Below are positions 17,346 through 25,092 of a DNA stretch of 64,000 bases, in pieces. Source of the stretch: Vampirovibrio chlorellavorus (GTDB taxonomy: Bacteria; Cyanobacteriota; Vampirovibrionia; Vampirovibrionales; Vampirovibrionaceae); NCBI GenBank assembly GCA_003149345.1, contig QFWI01000008.1, positions 62,001-126,000 of the forward strand, written 5' to 3'. The notes beneath the pieces are model-generated. The model searched no databases. It saw only the letters and a program-made list of their open reading frames with translations, and had not been told where the DNA came from. The position numbers and the translations under genes are program-made. How positions within the stretch are numbered: the stretch's first letter is position 1; the number at the start of each line of letters is the position of its first letter.

Positions 17346-17872
17346 AATTGTGTGTACCGGGCAAAGCGCCAGAGTGGGTGGAAGCCCAGTGGCAGAATGG
17401 CACTGTCTCGGTGACCCGAAATGGTCAAACCCTGACCGGCACGGTCACGCTAAGCGGGTCGGGGGAAGGCTGGCTGACTCTAGACTGTGAGGAAAGAAAG
17501 GGCGAGATTCTGCCCTTTTTTATCACCCAGCAAACGGATGGCCCTGTGGAACGCTTGAGCATTTGGTTGCAAGGGCAGGTCTATCACCTGGAGCGACACA
17601 GCGCCAACGCCCGTTCCGCCGGGGCCAAGTCTTCTCTGGTGGCCGATGGGGACATTAAAGCGCCCATGCCCGGCACAGTACTCAAAATTCTGGCTCAACC
17701 GGGGGATAGTGTCTCCGCCAACCAGCCGCTGATCATTATGGAATCCATGAAAATGGAAATGACCTTAACGCTGCCAGCGGCGGGCACGGTGCAAACGGTG
17801 CGCTGCCAGGAAGGGCAACTGGTGGACATGGGGGCCTTGTTGATGCAAGTGTCGCTCCCCCCGCCGGATTGA
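17334..17872 (+). CDS. Biotin carboxyl carrier component of methylcrotonyl-CoA carboxylase (split alpha subunit)
   Basis: 179 residues: an N-terminal ~110-residue part that corresponds to the linker (BT-type) region of carboxylase alpha subunits, then a biotinyl domain (~105-179) with DIKAPMPGTVLKIL and the biotinylation motif MESMKMEMT, the Lys between the two Met being the attachment site. It overlaps the end of the biotin carboxylase gene by 12 bases in a different frame, yet has its own well-spaced GGAGG before the ATG, so it is translated in its own right and probably coupled. The arrangement suggests fission of an ancestral fused mccA. Biotin ligase is encoded two genes downstream. Confidence 0.9.
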
Positions 17873-17963
17873 TGCCGCCTGAGTTTTAGATAAGTGCCTC
17901 CGGCTTGTATTGCCGCCCGGAGCATTTACAATGAGGGGAAGCAGGCAAGAGAGGACAGGCGCT

Positions 17964-18950
17964 ATGGACACCCCGGTCAACGCGGCGGAACCCGACAAAA
18001 CGGTCAAAGCCAACACCGTTAAACCTAAAACAGTCAAAATCGTGGAGGTGGGTCCTCGGGACGGCCTACAAAACGAGAAGGCCCTGATCGACACGTCCAC
18101 CAAGCGCCAGTTTATCGAAAAGCTGGCCGATGCCGGTCTGAAGTTTATTGAAGTGACTTCCTTCGTCAGCCCCAAGGCGGTGCCGCAGTTGGCCGATGCC
18201 CTGGAGCTGGTGCGCAGCTTGCCCCCCCGAGAGGGTGTGCATTATTCCGCTCTGGTGCCCAACCTCAAGGGGCTGGAACGGGCCCTTGAATCGGGCATTC
18301 GGGAGATTGCCGTGTTCACGGCGGCCTCCAACAGCTTCACCCAAAACAACATCAATATGACCATTGAGGAATCGTTGGCCGCCTTTAGCCCCGTGGTGGA
18401 TCGGGCCCGCCGGGAAGGCCTGTTTGTGCGGGGCTATATTTCCACCGCTTTTTACTGCCCTTTTGAGGGCAAGATTGAAAAAGAGCCGGTGCTGGCGGTT
18501 TGTCAGCGCCTACTGGAAATGGGGGTGCAGGAGCTGTCCATCGGAGATACCATCGGGCAGGCGGTGCCGGATGATGTGCGGGCCACCATGGCCCACCTGC
18601 TGCAATTTTTGCCAGTATCGCAAGTGGCCATGCACTTTCACGATACCAACGGGCTGGCCATTGAAAATGTGATGGCCTCGCTGGATTTGGGCATTTCCAT
18701 TTTCGATTCTTCCGCCGGGGGATTGGGTGGTTGCCCTTATGCCCCGGGGGCTTCCGGCAATTTGTCCACCGACGCGCTGGTTCATTTCCTGCACGGGCAA
18801 GGTATCCAGACCGGGGTGGATGAAATCAAATTGGCGGAAGCCTCAGGCTTGATTCGGCAAGTCATTCAGCAAACCGATGGTCTGGTGGAGGACATTGGCA
18901 ATCTGGAGTATCTGGGTCAGGTGACTTATCCGCCTGCCAGCACTTTGTAG
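17964..18950 (+). CDS. mvaB: Hydroxymethylglutaryl-CoA lyase
   Basis: Splits HMG-CoA to acetoacetate and acetyl-CoA, the last step of leucine degradation. A TIM-barrel of the HMGL-like family: KIVEVGPRDGLQNEK carries the divalent-metal Asp and catalytic Arg, SFVSPKAVPQLADA and AVFTAASNSFTQNNIN follow, MHFHDTNGLA gives the two metal His, and GGLGGCPYAPGASGN contains the active-site Cys of the HMG-CoA lyase signature. ATG at 17964 (MDTPVNAAEP) is chosen; the frame is open further upstream to 17910. The first ~25 residues are a lysine/threonine-rich leader not needed by the fold. Ends 10 bases before the biotin ligase gene. Confidence 0.95.
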   Translation: MDTPVNAAEPDKTVKANTVKPKTVKIVEVGPRDGLQNEKALIDTSTKRQFIEKLADAGLKFIEVTSFVSPKAVPQLADALELVRSLPPREGVHYSALVPNLKGLERALESGIREIAVFTAASNSFTQNNINMTIEESLAAFSPVVDRARREGLFVRGYISTAFYCPFEGKIEKEPVLAVCQRLLEMGVQELSIGDTIGQAVPDDVRATMAHLLQFLPVSQVAMHFHDTNGLAIENVMASLDLGISIFDSSAGGLGGCPYAPGASGNLSTDALVHFLHGQGIQTGVDEIKLAEASGLIRQVIQQTDGLVEDIGNLEYLGQVTYPPASTL

Positions 18951-18960
18951 TGAAAACCTG

Positions 18961-19665
18961 ATGCTGCCACAGACTCGCTTTCAGTATATTGAGCTTGCCG
19001 AGCTGGACTCCACCAACGAGGAGGCCAAGCGCTTGGTGCAGGCGGAAGCCTTGAGGGGGCCTGCCATCATTCGGGCCCACCATCAAACCGCCGGGCGGGG
19101 GACGCAGGGCCGTACCTGGCATTCGCCTGCCGGGGTGGGCTTGTATTTTTCGGTGGTGCATCCTTTTGCCAGTTGGGTGGATGTGCCTCCAGCCCTGGTG
19201 CCGGTCACCCCCTTATTCACCCTGGCTGCCGGGGTGGCCTGCGCCGAGAGCATTCGGGAGCTGACGGGGTTGGAGATTCAGCTGAAACCCATTAACGATT
19301 TGTACGTGCAGCGGCAAAAACTAGGGGGCATTCTGGTGGAAAGCCTGATTAGCCAGAATCAGTGTCAGGCCCTCATTACGGGTATCGGGCTCAATGTTTT
19401 TGAGCATGCGGCGATGGTGGAAGCCTGCCGCCAAGAAGGTCGGGGGAACCAGCCCATTAGTCTGGAAGCGTGTATTCCGCCACATCGCTTTGAGCGATTC
19501 CGGCAACTGGATGGTGGGCAGGGTCAAGCCCTGATGCGGGAGTTGTGCGAGGGCATTGCCGGTAATCTGGATGGCTTTTATCAACAGTTGATCCAGGGGC
19601 AATCTCAACTTATTCTGGATCGCTACACCCAACTTCAATTGCCTGATACTGAGTTGAAATTTTAA
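18961..19665 (+). CDS. birA: Biotin--[carboxylase] ligase
   Basis: Activates biotin with ATP and attaches it to the carrier lysine. LDSTNEEAKRL, the biotinyl-AMP loop GRGTQGRTWHSPAGVGLYFSV, and KPINDLYVQRQKLGGILVE (usual KWPNDLYV) identify the family. At 234 residues it consists of the catalytic core only, without the DNA-binding domain of E. coli BirA, so it is not expected to act as a repressor. Position as the last gene of the carboxylase operon, 10 bases after mvaB, suggests it serves the split carboxylase carrier; whether the cell has another ligase is unknown. Followed by repeat copy 2 and a terminator. Confidence 0.92.
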   Translation: MLPQTRFQYIELAELDSTNEEAKRLVQAEALRGPAIIRAHHQTAGRGTQGRTWHSPAGVGLYFSVVHPFASWVDVPPALVPVTPLFTLAAGVACAESIRELTGLEIQLKPINDLYVQRQKLGGILVESLISQNQCQALITGIGLNVFEHAAMVEACRQEGRGNQPISLEACIPPHRFERFRQLDGGQGQALMRELCEGIAGNLDGFYQQLIQGQSQLILDRYTQLQLPDTELKF

Positions 19666-19670
19666 AAATT

Positions 19671-19817
19671 AAAGTGAGGCTATCTTCACAACACCTTTTT
19701 AACTGTTTGAATTTAGCGGGTTAAATAAAGAAGGTTTGACAGTCTTGTCAATAACACCATAAGTTTGCTTGAGCTGCACGCAGTTTTAGAAACGTGTTGT
19801 GAAGAAAGCCTCACCTT
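19671..19817 (+). repeat. Dispersed inverted-repeat element, copy 2
   Basis: Arms AAGTGAGGCTATCTTCACAA (from 19672) and the complement of GTGAAGAAAGCCTCACCTT (to 19817) pair with few mismatches. The interior shares TTGAGCTGCACGCAG and the TAGCGGGTTAAAT block with the other copies, though the middle has diverged. Located between convergent genes and, as in copy 1, immediately beside a terminator hairpin. Confidence 0.85.
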
Positions 19818-19821
19818 AACT

Positions 19822-19857
19822 AAAAAGACCACTGGCATATTGTCCAATGGTCTTTTT
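19822..19857. terminator. Bidirectional rho-independent terminator
   Basis: AAAAAGACCACTGG pairs with CCAATGGTCTTTTT around an 8-base loop, with T runs in both directions. Ends the leucine-catabolism operon and the convergent CADD-like gene. Confidence 0.85.
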
Positions 19858-19892
19858 TAAAATGATTATTTTGATGTTCTGAAAAGCCGTTT

Positions 19893-20777
19893 CTAAGCGA
19901 CCACCCCATTCAGGCGATCCGCTTCCAGGCCGTTCCAGAAGGCAGCCAGGCCTTCCAGCATTTCTTTGCCGCCCGCCAAAAACTTGGCCCGATCAAAGCG
20001 AGGATCCTCAAAAATCTCTTTCAACTCTTCCTGGGTGTGGGCGGCGTGTTGGGCTTCCAGCCGGTTGTGCCAGGCAAAAAAGGCCAAGGATAAATCCGGC
20101 ACCTGGGTTTTACGAATTTTCAGCAGACCGTCTTCCAGCTCCTGCCAGAAACCGGCGGCGGCCCAGTTTTCAATGGCGAAGCTGGCCCCGGCGGCAATGC
20201 TGGCGTCTTCGCTGCCATACAGGCGGGACAGTTCATCGCAGAAAAACAGGGTGGAGGCCGTTCCATGGCGACGCTTGCCCAGATCGTCAAAGCCAAGGTT
20301 GAGGGGCTTGCCGAATTTGAGCAACCACTCAAAATGAGCGGCCCCGAAGCGGAAGGTGCCCCCTTCAATGGTGCCTTCGGTGCTGACGAATTCTGGGTCG
20401 CCCTCCTGATCGGTGTTGTTGGAATGGGCGGCTGGAGCGGCTTTGCCCTTGTGGTTAAAAATCACGCCCAATTCGTTGGCCAAAATTTCCTTGGCTTGCC
20501 GCATGGACTCTAGCGAGTCGGCGTTTAGCATTTTTTTAAGCTGGGCGATTAAAAACAGGTTGGAAAACACGGAAAACTGAATGGCAAAGTGCCGCAACTG
20601 GGGTATCGTCACATCGCCCTGGGCGAACCATTTGGTAAAGCGGTTATCCACCACGATGGGATGCTGCAAAAACTCCCGCTCCACCAACTTGGTAAAGCGC
20701 TCATAATCCATTTGGTTCAAATCCTGAACAGAATAAGTCATCGCTTTGCCCTCAGTCCCGGTTGCTAATACTGTCAT
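19893..20777 (-). CDS. CADD-like heme-oxygenase-fold diiron protein
   Basis: 294 residues from the ATG at 20777, which has AAGGAGGG ideally spaced; the longer open frame to 20915 overlaps the upstream gene and is rejected. The protein is all-helical and carries a full heme-oxygenase-like diiron oxidase ligand set in the order and spacing seen in Chlamydia CADD: Glu102-x6-His109 (ELGVIFNH), Glu203 (AIENW), and His237-x3-Glu241-x2-His244 (HNRLEAQH). Relatives include CADD (self-sacrificing p-aminobenzoate synthesis), and other HDOs that oxidise amino acid or fatty acid substrates; the substrate here is unknown. An Lrp/AsnC regulator gene 50 bases upstream on the same strand points to an amino-acid-related role. 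Confidence 0.8.
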   Translation of the reverse strand: MTVLATGTEGKAMTYSVQDLNQMDYERFTKLVEREFLQHPIVVDNRFTKWFAQGDVTIPQLRHFAIQFSVFSNLFLIAQLKKMLNADSLESMRQAKEILANELGVIFNHKGKAAPAAHSNNTDQEGDPEFVSTEGTIEGGTFRFGAAHFEWLLKFGKPLNLGFDDLGKRRHGTASTLFFCDELSRLYGSEDASIAAGASFAIENWAAAGFWQELEDGLLKIRKTQVPDLSLAFFAWHNRLEAQHAAHTQEELKEIFEDPRFDRAKFLAGGKEMLEGLAAFWNGLEADRLNGVVA

Positions 20778-20827
20778 GTGCTTTCCCTCCTTCACTTTAT
20801 ACGATGTTCTACAAAAACGGAACCCGC

Positions 20828-21298
20828 CTAGGTACTGGTTTGCATGGCGGGCAGCGGCGGATGGGCCCGCTTCAGCATCTTCAAAACGGTCATGGACTCC
20901 AGGCGATCGATGCACCCCAAAGGCAATAATTTCTGGTTGATGAATTGCGAGAGGGCCTGAATATCGGCCACCGCTACATGGGCGATAAAATCCGCCTGAC
21001 CCAGGGTTTGGGCACAGCTCAGCACCTCGTCCAGTTCCCCAACAATGGCTTCAAAGCGCTCAATTTCAGCAGGATTCTGATTCTTGAGGGTGAAGGTCAT
21101 AAACAGCTCAAGATTGCGTCCCACCTGGGCGGGCTCCACCAAAGCGGTATAGCCGCTGATGATTCCGTTTCCCTCCAGCCGCCGAACCCGTTCCAAGGTG
21201 GCCGATTCGGACAAGCCGATGGCTTTGGCCAGCCGATTGTTACTCAAGCGACCGTCCAGCATCAGCTGGCGAAGAATTTGCTGATCGATGGCATCCAT
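20828..21298 (-). CDS. Lrp/AsnC-family transcriptional regulator
   Basis: 156 residues. N-terminal winged helix-turn-helix (DAIDQQILRQLMLDGRLSNN, then LAKAIGLSESATLERVRRLE) and a C-terminal RAM ligand-binding domain (~62-140) with the usual beta-alpha-beta pattern (LELFMTFTLKN, DFIAHVAVADIQALSQFIN). Such proteins form octamers and respond to amino acids. It is upstream of, and probably cotranscribed with, the CADD-like gene, so it likely controls that gene and itself. Effector unknown. Confidence 0.92.
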   Translation of the reverse strand: MDAIDQQILRQLMLDGRLSNNRLAKAIGLSESATLERVRRLEGNGIISGYTALVEPAQVGRNLELFMTFTLKNQNPAEIERFEAIVGELDEVLSCAQTLGQADFIAHVAVADIQALSQFINQKLLPLGCIDRLESMTVLKMLKRAHPPLPAMQTST

Positions 21299-21391
21299 AG
21301 AATATTATTTAAAACAAAGCCATTTTTTTAGCAATCTATTTTGTTTGTCGTGTCTATTTCTGAATTTTATTTGGCTTGGCGATTGGATGAC

Positions 21392-22150
21392 TCAAGAGGC
21401 GGGCGGTTTAACCAGTAACAGGATGGCGATAACGAGCAGGAGGGCTCCAAATCCTTGTTTTAACCGTTGTGACCCTACTTTTCGGCTCAGGGCAAAGCCC
21501 AGTAAACTGCCAATCACGGTCATGGACATCAGGGCATAAAAAATGGGTTTGTACCAGGGCAAGACACTCCAATAGCCCGCCGTGCCCGATACCGCGTTCA
21601 GGAAAATAATGAGCAATGAAGTGGCAATGGCCCGCCGTGGTTCTGACCCGTGAATGAGAATCAGGGTTGGCACAATCAGAAAACCGCCGCCCACCCCCAC
21701 CAGCCCGGTCAAGATCCCAATGGCCACACCCGCCAGCAATAACTTCAGGCCTTTGCCCAGGGTGTTCACCGGATGGTTTATGCCCTCTCCGATCGGCGCG
21801 GGGCGATACAAGCGCCACACTGAAAGCAGAATCAAACCGATGAGTAATTTCATCAGCAAGTCCTGGGGAATGAAGGCGGCAAACCGGCTACCCAGCAACG
21901 CCCCAAAACTGCCGCCCAGGCCCATCCACAGGGCGGCAGGCAAGTCCACTTCCTGTTTGCGCCAGTATAAAAGCAGGCTGGGCAGCGCCCCCAGAGCCAC
22001 CAATAACAGGCTGGCTCCCACAGCCTCCCGGAAGGGGAAGTGGAAGGCGTACAGCAGGATCGGGATACTGACCAACGCGCCGCCGCCGCCTAATAACCCG
22101 AGAATCAGCCCGATAAACAGGCCCCAGAAAATGATCAAAGTCCACATCAT
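21392..22150 (-). CDS. TauE/SafE-family sulfite/sulfonate exporter
   Basis: 252 residues with about eight hydrophobic membrane segments. The two inverted halves each contain the family's glycine-rich entry (FIGLILGLLGGGGALVSIPI near the N-terminus; IGILTGLVGVGGGFLIVPTL in the second half). Its ATG overlaps the stop of the persulfide dioxygenase gene (ATGA), indicating translational coupling. In this operon it most likely exports sulfite made by persulfide oxidation. Confidence 0.93.
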   Translation of the reverse strand: MMWTLIIFWGLFIGLILGLLGGGGALVSIPILLYAFHFPFREAVGASLLLVALGALPSLLLYWRKQEVDLPAALWMGLGGSFGALLGSRFAAFIPQDLLMKLLIGLILLSVWRLYRPAPIGEGINHPVNTLGKGLKLLLAGVAIGILTGLVGVGGGFLIVPTLILIHGSEPRRAIATSLLIIFLNAVSGTAGYWSVLPWYKPIFYALMSMTVIGSLLGFALSRKVGSQRLKQGFGALLLVIAILLLVKPPAS

Positions 22151-22914
22151 CGGGCGTTAAAAGCCACGTAGTAGTCCAGATTGTCCGGCTTTTCCTCCTT
22201 TGCGTAATGGGTCGTCATAAAGTCGATAAACTCGGCTTGGGATGAAATTTGCAAGCGGTGATTGTGCTGGCTGACCACAGAAAGTGGACTGCTTAGGTGG
22301 TTGTTATAATCGTGGCCGGGGTGAATGGTGAAATCGTCCGGGAATTGGGCCAGTTGATGAATAGACTGATACTGATGGCCCGCATCACCTCCCGGGAGGT
22401 CGGTTCGTCCACAGCTTTTATTAAACAGGCTATCACCAGTGAATAAACGCTTGCCCAGGCGAATGCTGGTCATATCCACGGTGTGCCCGGGCGTGTGCAA
22501 GAACTGAAACGTCATGCCACCCAGCGTACGCTGTTCACCGTCTTTCACCCGATCGGTAACAAACTGGGAGGGCGCTTGCTGGTGCATGAGATAAGGCACT
22601 TGAAACAGTTCTCTGAGCAACGGGGCGGCGGTGGCGTGTTCGGCATGGGTGTGGGTGTCAATCACCCCGACCAGTCGCAGCTGGTTCTGATCCAGTGTGA
22701 GCAGATAGGAGCCGAGTATTTCCAGATCGGGATCGATCAAGACCACGGCTTTGCTTTGCGGGTTGAGAATGAAGTAGGACAAATTGCCTTCTCCGCTCCA
22801 GATTGGATGAATTTCCGCCTGTTCCTCGAAAAAAACGTCCACCGCAAAGTGCTGGTATTGCAGGGGCACATACGGGTGAATGCTTTGTTTGGGAGAAATT
22901 TTCGTTTGAGACAT
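22147..22914 (-). CDS. ETHE1-like persulfide dioxygenase (metallo-beta-lactamase fold)
   Basis: Oxidises glutathione persulfide or related sulfane sulfur to sulfite. 255 residues of MBL fold with iron ligands in THTHAEHATA, TPGHTVDM and FTGDSLF; IHPGHDYN near the C-terminus is a further conserved family block, and SCGRTDLPGGDA is characteristic of ETHE1/Blh proteins. The usual HxHADH reads HTHAEH, a conservative Asp-to-Glu change at a non-iron position by my alignment. ATG at 22914 has AAGGAG upstream. Sits between the rhodanese gene and the TauE exporter in a sulfide-detoxification operon. Confidence 0.9.
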   Translation of the reverse strand: MSQTKISPKQSIHPYVPLQYQHFAVDVFFEEQAEIHPIWSGEGNLSYFILNPQSKAVVLIDPDLEILGSYLLTLDQNQLRLVGVIDTHTHAEHATAAPLLRELFQVPYLMHQQAPSQFVTDRVKDGEQRTLGGMTFQFLHTPGHTVDMTSIRLGKRLFTGDSLFNKSCGRTDLPGGDAGHQYQSIHQLAQFPDDFTIHPGHDYNNHLSSPLSVVSQHNHRLQISSQAEFIDFMTTHYAKEEKPDNLDYYVAFNAR

Positions 22915-22983
22915 GATGAGAACTCCTTAACGTTGCATTGGCTAGCGCTTCGGGTCGGACTAGGCAGCCCTTGGCTTTTTAAT

Positions 22984-23517
22984 TCAGCGCAGGCTACAGT
23001 GGGTGGGCGCTGGCTGATTGGAGCCGAGTTGGTTCCAGGGCATTTTACCCAGGATTTGGGCCATCATGCAGGTGTTGGTCAGCCCGGCGATCAGCATGCC
23101 AGTTCCGGCAATCAGGGCAAGAAACCACAGCGGCTGATACAAAGTCCCGGTCAGCACCAGAATGCCCACGATGATTTGCACCTGCTGCATGATGCTATAG
23201 CCTTTTCTCAACGAGAGGGTTTCCCGGCGGGCGGCTTTCCATCCTTGCAAGCCCCCTTCCAGCAGCCGCACATTCTGAAGACCCAAGGTTTGCAATTGTT
23301 GATAGGCCTGGCTGGCCCGGTTGCCGCTCCGGCAACTCAGAATGATTTCCGGTTGTCCCGCCAACCGTTCCGCCGAAGCGGAGAGTGTCGGCAGGGGGAT
23401 ATTGACGGAGCCCGGAATATGCTCTTGGGCGAATTCATCCGGGGTGCGCACGTCTACAATTAATCCGATTTTCTCAGCAGGGATTTGTTCCGCTGTATAG
23501 CGCTGAATCTCGTTCAT
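22984..23517 (-). CDS. Rhodanese fused to DUF2892 membrane domain
   Basis: Rhodanese domain (~1-105): LIVDVRTPDEFAQEHIPGSV, and the active-site loop LSCRSGNRAS with Cys as persulfide carrier. It is followed by a DUF2892 module (~108-170) with two membrane segments (IIVGILVLTGTLYQ, WFLALIAGTGMLIAGL) ending in a short His/Cys tail. This puts the sulfurtransferase at the inner face of the membrane. ATG at 23517 with AAAGGA. Cotranscribed downstream of the ArsR repressor; likely moves sulfane sulfur to the dioxygenase substrate pool. Confidence 0.93.
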   Translation of the reverse strand: MNEIQRYTAEQIPAEKIGLIVDVRTPDEFAQEHIPGSVNIPLPTLSASAERLAGQPEIILSCRSGNRASQAYQQLQTLGLQNVRLLEGGLQGWKAARRETLSLRKGYSIMQQVQIIVGILVLTGTLYQPLWFLALIAGTGMLIAGLTNTCMMAQILGKMPWNQLGSNQPAPTHCSLR

Positions 23518-23549
23518 TTTCAGGGTTCCTTTGCGTTGGGGATGGGTGT

Positions 23550-23843
23550 TTACACGGGTAGTTCGGGACAGTAAATGCGCTGAAGCAGGAAAAGGAGCTC
23601 CAGCAGACGTTCATCCTTGATGCGGTAAAACACCTGGGTACCCTCACGACGGGCCACCAGAATTTCTTTGTCTCGCAGGGTGGCCAGGTGCGTTGACATA
23701 TTGGATTGAGAGGTTCCCACCGCTGCTTCCAGGGCTTGTACACTCTGTTCGCCGTCTTTCAGCACGCACAAAATGGCCAGACGGATTGGATTGGACAAGG
23801 CCTTCAGGCAGCGACTGGCTTTTTCTATTTTTTCTAGATCCAT
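23550..23843 (-). CDS. ArsR-family persulfide-sensing repressor (SqrR/BigR type)
   Basis: 97-residue winged-helix ArsR protein (LKALSNPIRLAILCVLKDGE; recognition helix TSQSNMSTHLATLRD). Cys26 (AILCVL) and Cys92 (RIYCPEL) are 66 residues apart, the same spacing as the redox pair of SqrR (Cys41/Cys107) and BigR, in which persulfides form a tetrasulfide link and release DNA. The metal-binding CxC motif of true arsenic sensors is absent. First gene of the sulfide operon and preceded by a palindromic operator. An additional Cys12 lies near the N-terminus. Confidence 0.92.
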   Translation of the reverse strand: MDLEKIEKASRCLKALSNPIRLAILCVLKDGEQSVQALEAAVGTSQSNMSTHLATLRDKEILVARREGTQVFYRIKDERLLELLFLLQRIYCPELPV

Positions 23844-23873
23844 ACTGTGAGTCCTTGGATAAATTCTTTTATC

Positions 23874-23899
23874 TAAATATCAGGATATCATGATATTTA
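23874..23899 (-). promoter_or_regulatory. Palindromic operator/promoter of the sulfide operon
   Basis: Inverted repeat TAAATATCA-N8-TGATATTTA starting 30 bases upstream of the repressor ATG. Reading leftward, TTGAAA (about 23904-23909) and a weak TATCCT -10 with 16-base spacing overlap it, so bound repressor would block transcription. AT-rich ATATC half-sites resemble SqrR/BigR operators. Inferred from position and symmetry. Confidence 0.7.
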
Positions 23900-24087
23900 A
23901 ATCTTTCAAGGTCAGAATTCCAAAGCCAGGCAAAAATAAGGCAAGCAGGGCATGACCCTAACCTACCCAACCGGGTAACGGCATAAATTAGCCTTTACGA
24001 AGTGAAGAGAAGTGTTAAAATTCAACACAACTTTCGCCACCGGGCAAACCCGGATTTGATCTTTGAATTTGATCGTTTGAATGTCGA

Positions 24088-24132
24088 AAGACAGAGACAT
24101 AGAGAGAGAGAAAAAGAGAGAGAGAAGAGAGA
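24088..24132 (+). repeat. GA-rich microsatellite tract
   Basis: AGACAGAGACATAGAGAGAG and following AGAGAGAGAAGAGAGAC: near-perfect purine run 68 bases upstream of the gene at 24200. Confidence 0.7.
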
Positions 24133-24199
24133 CCCGCCGTGATGGCGTTTTCTCTGTAGACCAACATCGGATTTGTAGACAGCAGTAGGAGGGGAGTCA

Positions 24200-25030
24200 A
24201 TGATGATACCAATGAACTGGACTGGTTACTGGCAAAGCGCTCTGGGTAAAGTGACCTACTTGTTACTAGGGACATGCGTGTGCCTGGGCGTGCCCTCAAA
24301 CCCCGATGCCCTGGCCGCAAGTCCGCCCGCCAAGGTACCGGCAAAACCCGCGGCCAAGACCGGGGAAATGGTCAAAACGGTGAAGAAGACCGTTGAAACC
24401 GAAACGCACAAGGCACAGGAAGCCATGCGGAAATTGGCCAGCCCGGCCATGAAAAAGGAGCAGAACCCACAGGTTTCCCAGTGGGCCAACGACGCGGTGA
24501 AGAAGATTGAAGCCGCCCAGTCCTCCATAAATAATAACCAGCTGCCTGAGGCCAAGCGTCAATTAACCGAGGCCCAGACTTTACTGGATCAAATCCAGCA
24601 AAGCGAGCCGACTGGTAAAGCGATCAATCGGGTGGAAACGACCCGTAAACAGCTTGAAGCCGGACAGATAAACACGGATCAGGACTTGGCCCCCCTGGAA
24701 CAGGAAATCGTCGAGTTTGAAACGGTGGCCCCGGTTCCCAAGGCCAAACAGCATTTAAAAATGGCCAAGCAAAGCCTTCAGGAGAAAAATAAGGCCAATG
24801 CCCACGTGCATCTGGCAGACGTGGAGAGTCAGTTGATTTACGCGGAAGCGAATCTTCCTGTGTCTCGAACCAAGCAGGAGGTGCTGGGAGCCCAAACCTT
24901 GCTGGAGCAGGGAAAAGCCAAGGAAGCCCACAAGTTGCTGACGGACTCCTTGCAACACATTCAGTCTTTGGCGACGGAGACGAACAAAGCCACACCCCTG
25001 AAAGAGCCATCCGCCGTGCCTGCCCCGTAG
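24200..25030 (+). CDS. Exported helical (YfdX-like) protein
   Basis: 276 residues with a signal peptide (hydrophobic core VTYLLLGTCVCLGV, cleavage probably after DALAA) and a Pro/Lys/Ala linker (SPPAKVPAKPAAKTGEM). The mature part is helical, with three or four repeated units of the type WANDAVKKIEAAQSSINNNQ / LPEAKRQLTEAQTLLDQIQQ, then KAKQHLKMAKQSLQEKNK / HVHLADVESQL and TKQEVLGAQTLLEQGKAKEA. This pattern resembles YfdX-family periplasmic helical proteins, though the match is general. Two tandem ATG codons follow GGAGGGG. Possible roles in envelope stress are only inference. Confidence 0.75.
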   Translation: MMIPMNWTGYWQSALGKVTYLLLGTCVCLGVPSNPDALAASPPAKVPAKPAAKTGEMVKTVKKTVETETHKAQEAMRKLASPAMKKEQNPQVSQWANDAVKKIEAAQSSINNNQLPEAKRQLTEAQTLLDQIQQSEPTGKAINRVETTRKQLEAGQINTDQDLAPLEQEIVEFETVAPVPKAKQHLKMAKQSLQEKNKANAHVHLADVESQLIYAEANLPVSRTKQEVLGAQTLLEQGKAKEAHKLLTDSLQHIQSLATETNKATPLKEPSAVPAP

Positions 25031-25053
25031 CAAAAAAACGGTTTTCATTCGTC

Positions 25054-25092
25054 AAAACCAATCGACACCGCTCGGGTGCATCGGTTGGTTTT
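25054..25092 (+). terminator. Hairpin terminator
   Basis: AAAACCAATCGACACC pairs with GGGTGCATCGGTTGGTTTT (one mismatch and a small bulge) 24 bases after the exported-protein stop. Confidence 0.6.

Larger units (their letters stand above)
23844..24199. other. Divergent intergenic region with purine-rich tract
   Basis: Holds the operator at 23874-23899, then ~190 bases with nothing recognised, then an almost pure A/G tract of ~45 bases at 24088-24132 made of GA and GAA repeats, shortly before the exported-protein gene. The tract could affect DNA structure or vary in length; no ORF or RNA is seen. Confidence 0.5.

Noticed and set aside
15801..17872. Simple sequencing error as the cause of the split carboxylase gene
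   Set aside because: The carrier gene has its own well-spaced GGAGG and ATG, so it is translatable as it stands; an error remains possible but is not needed.
19893..20915. Longer start at 20915 for the CADD-like protein
   Set aside because: It would overlap the Lrp/AsnC gene by nearly 90 bases, adds a non-conserved leader, and the ATG at 20777 has a near-perfect ribosome site.
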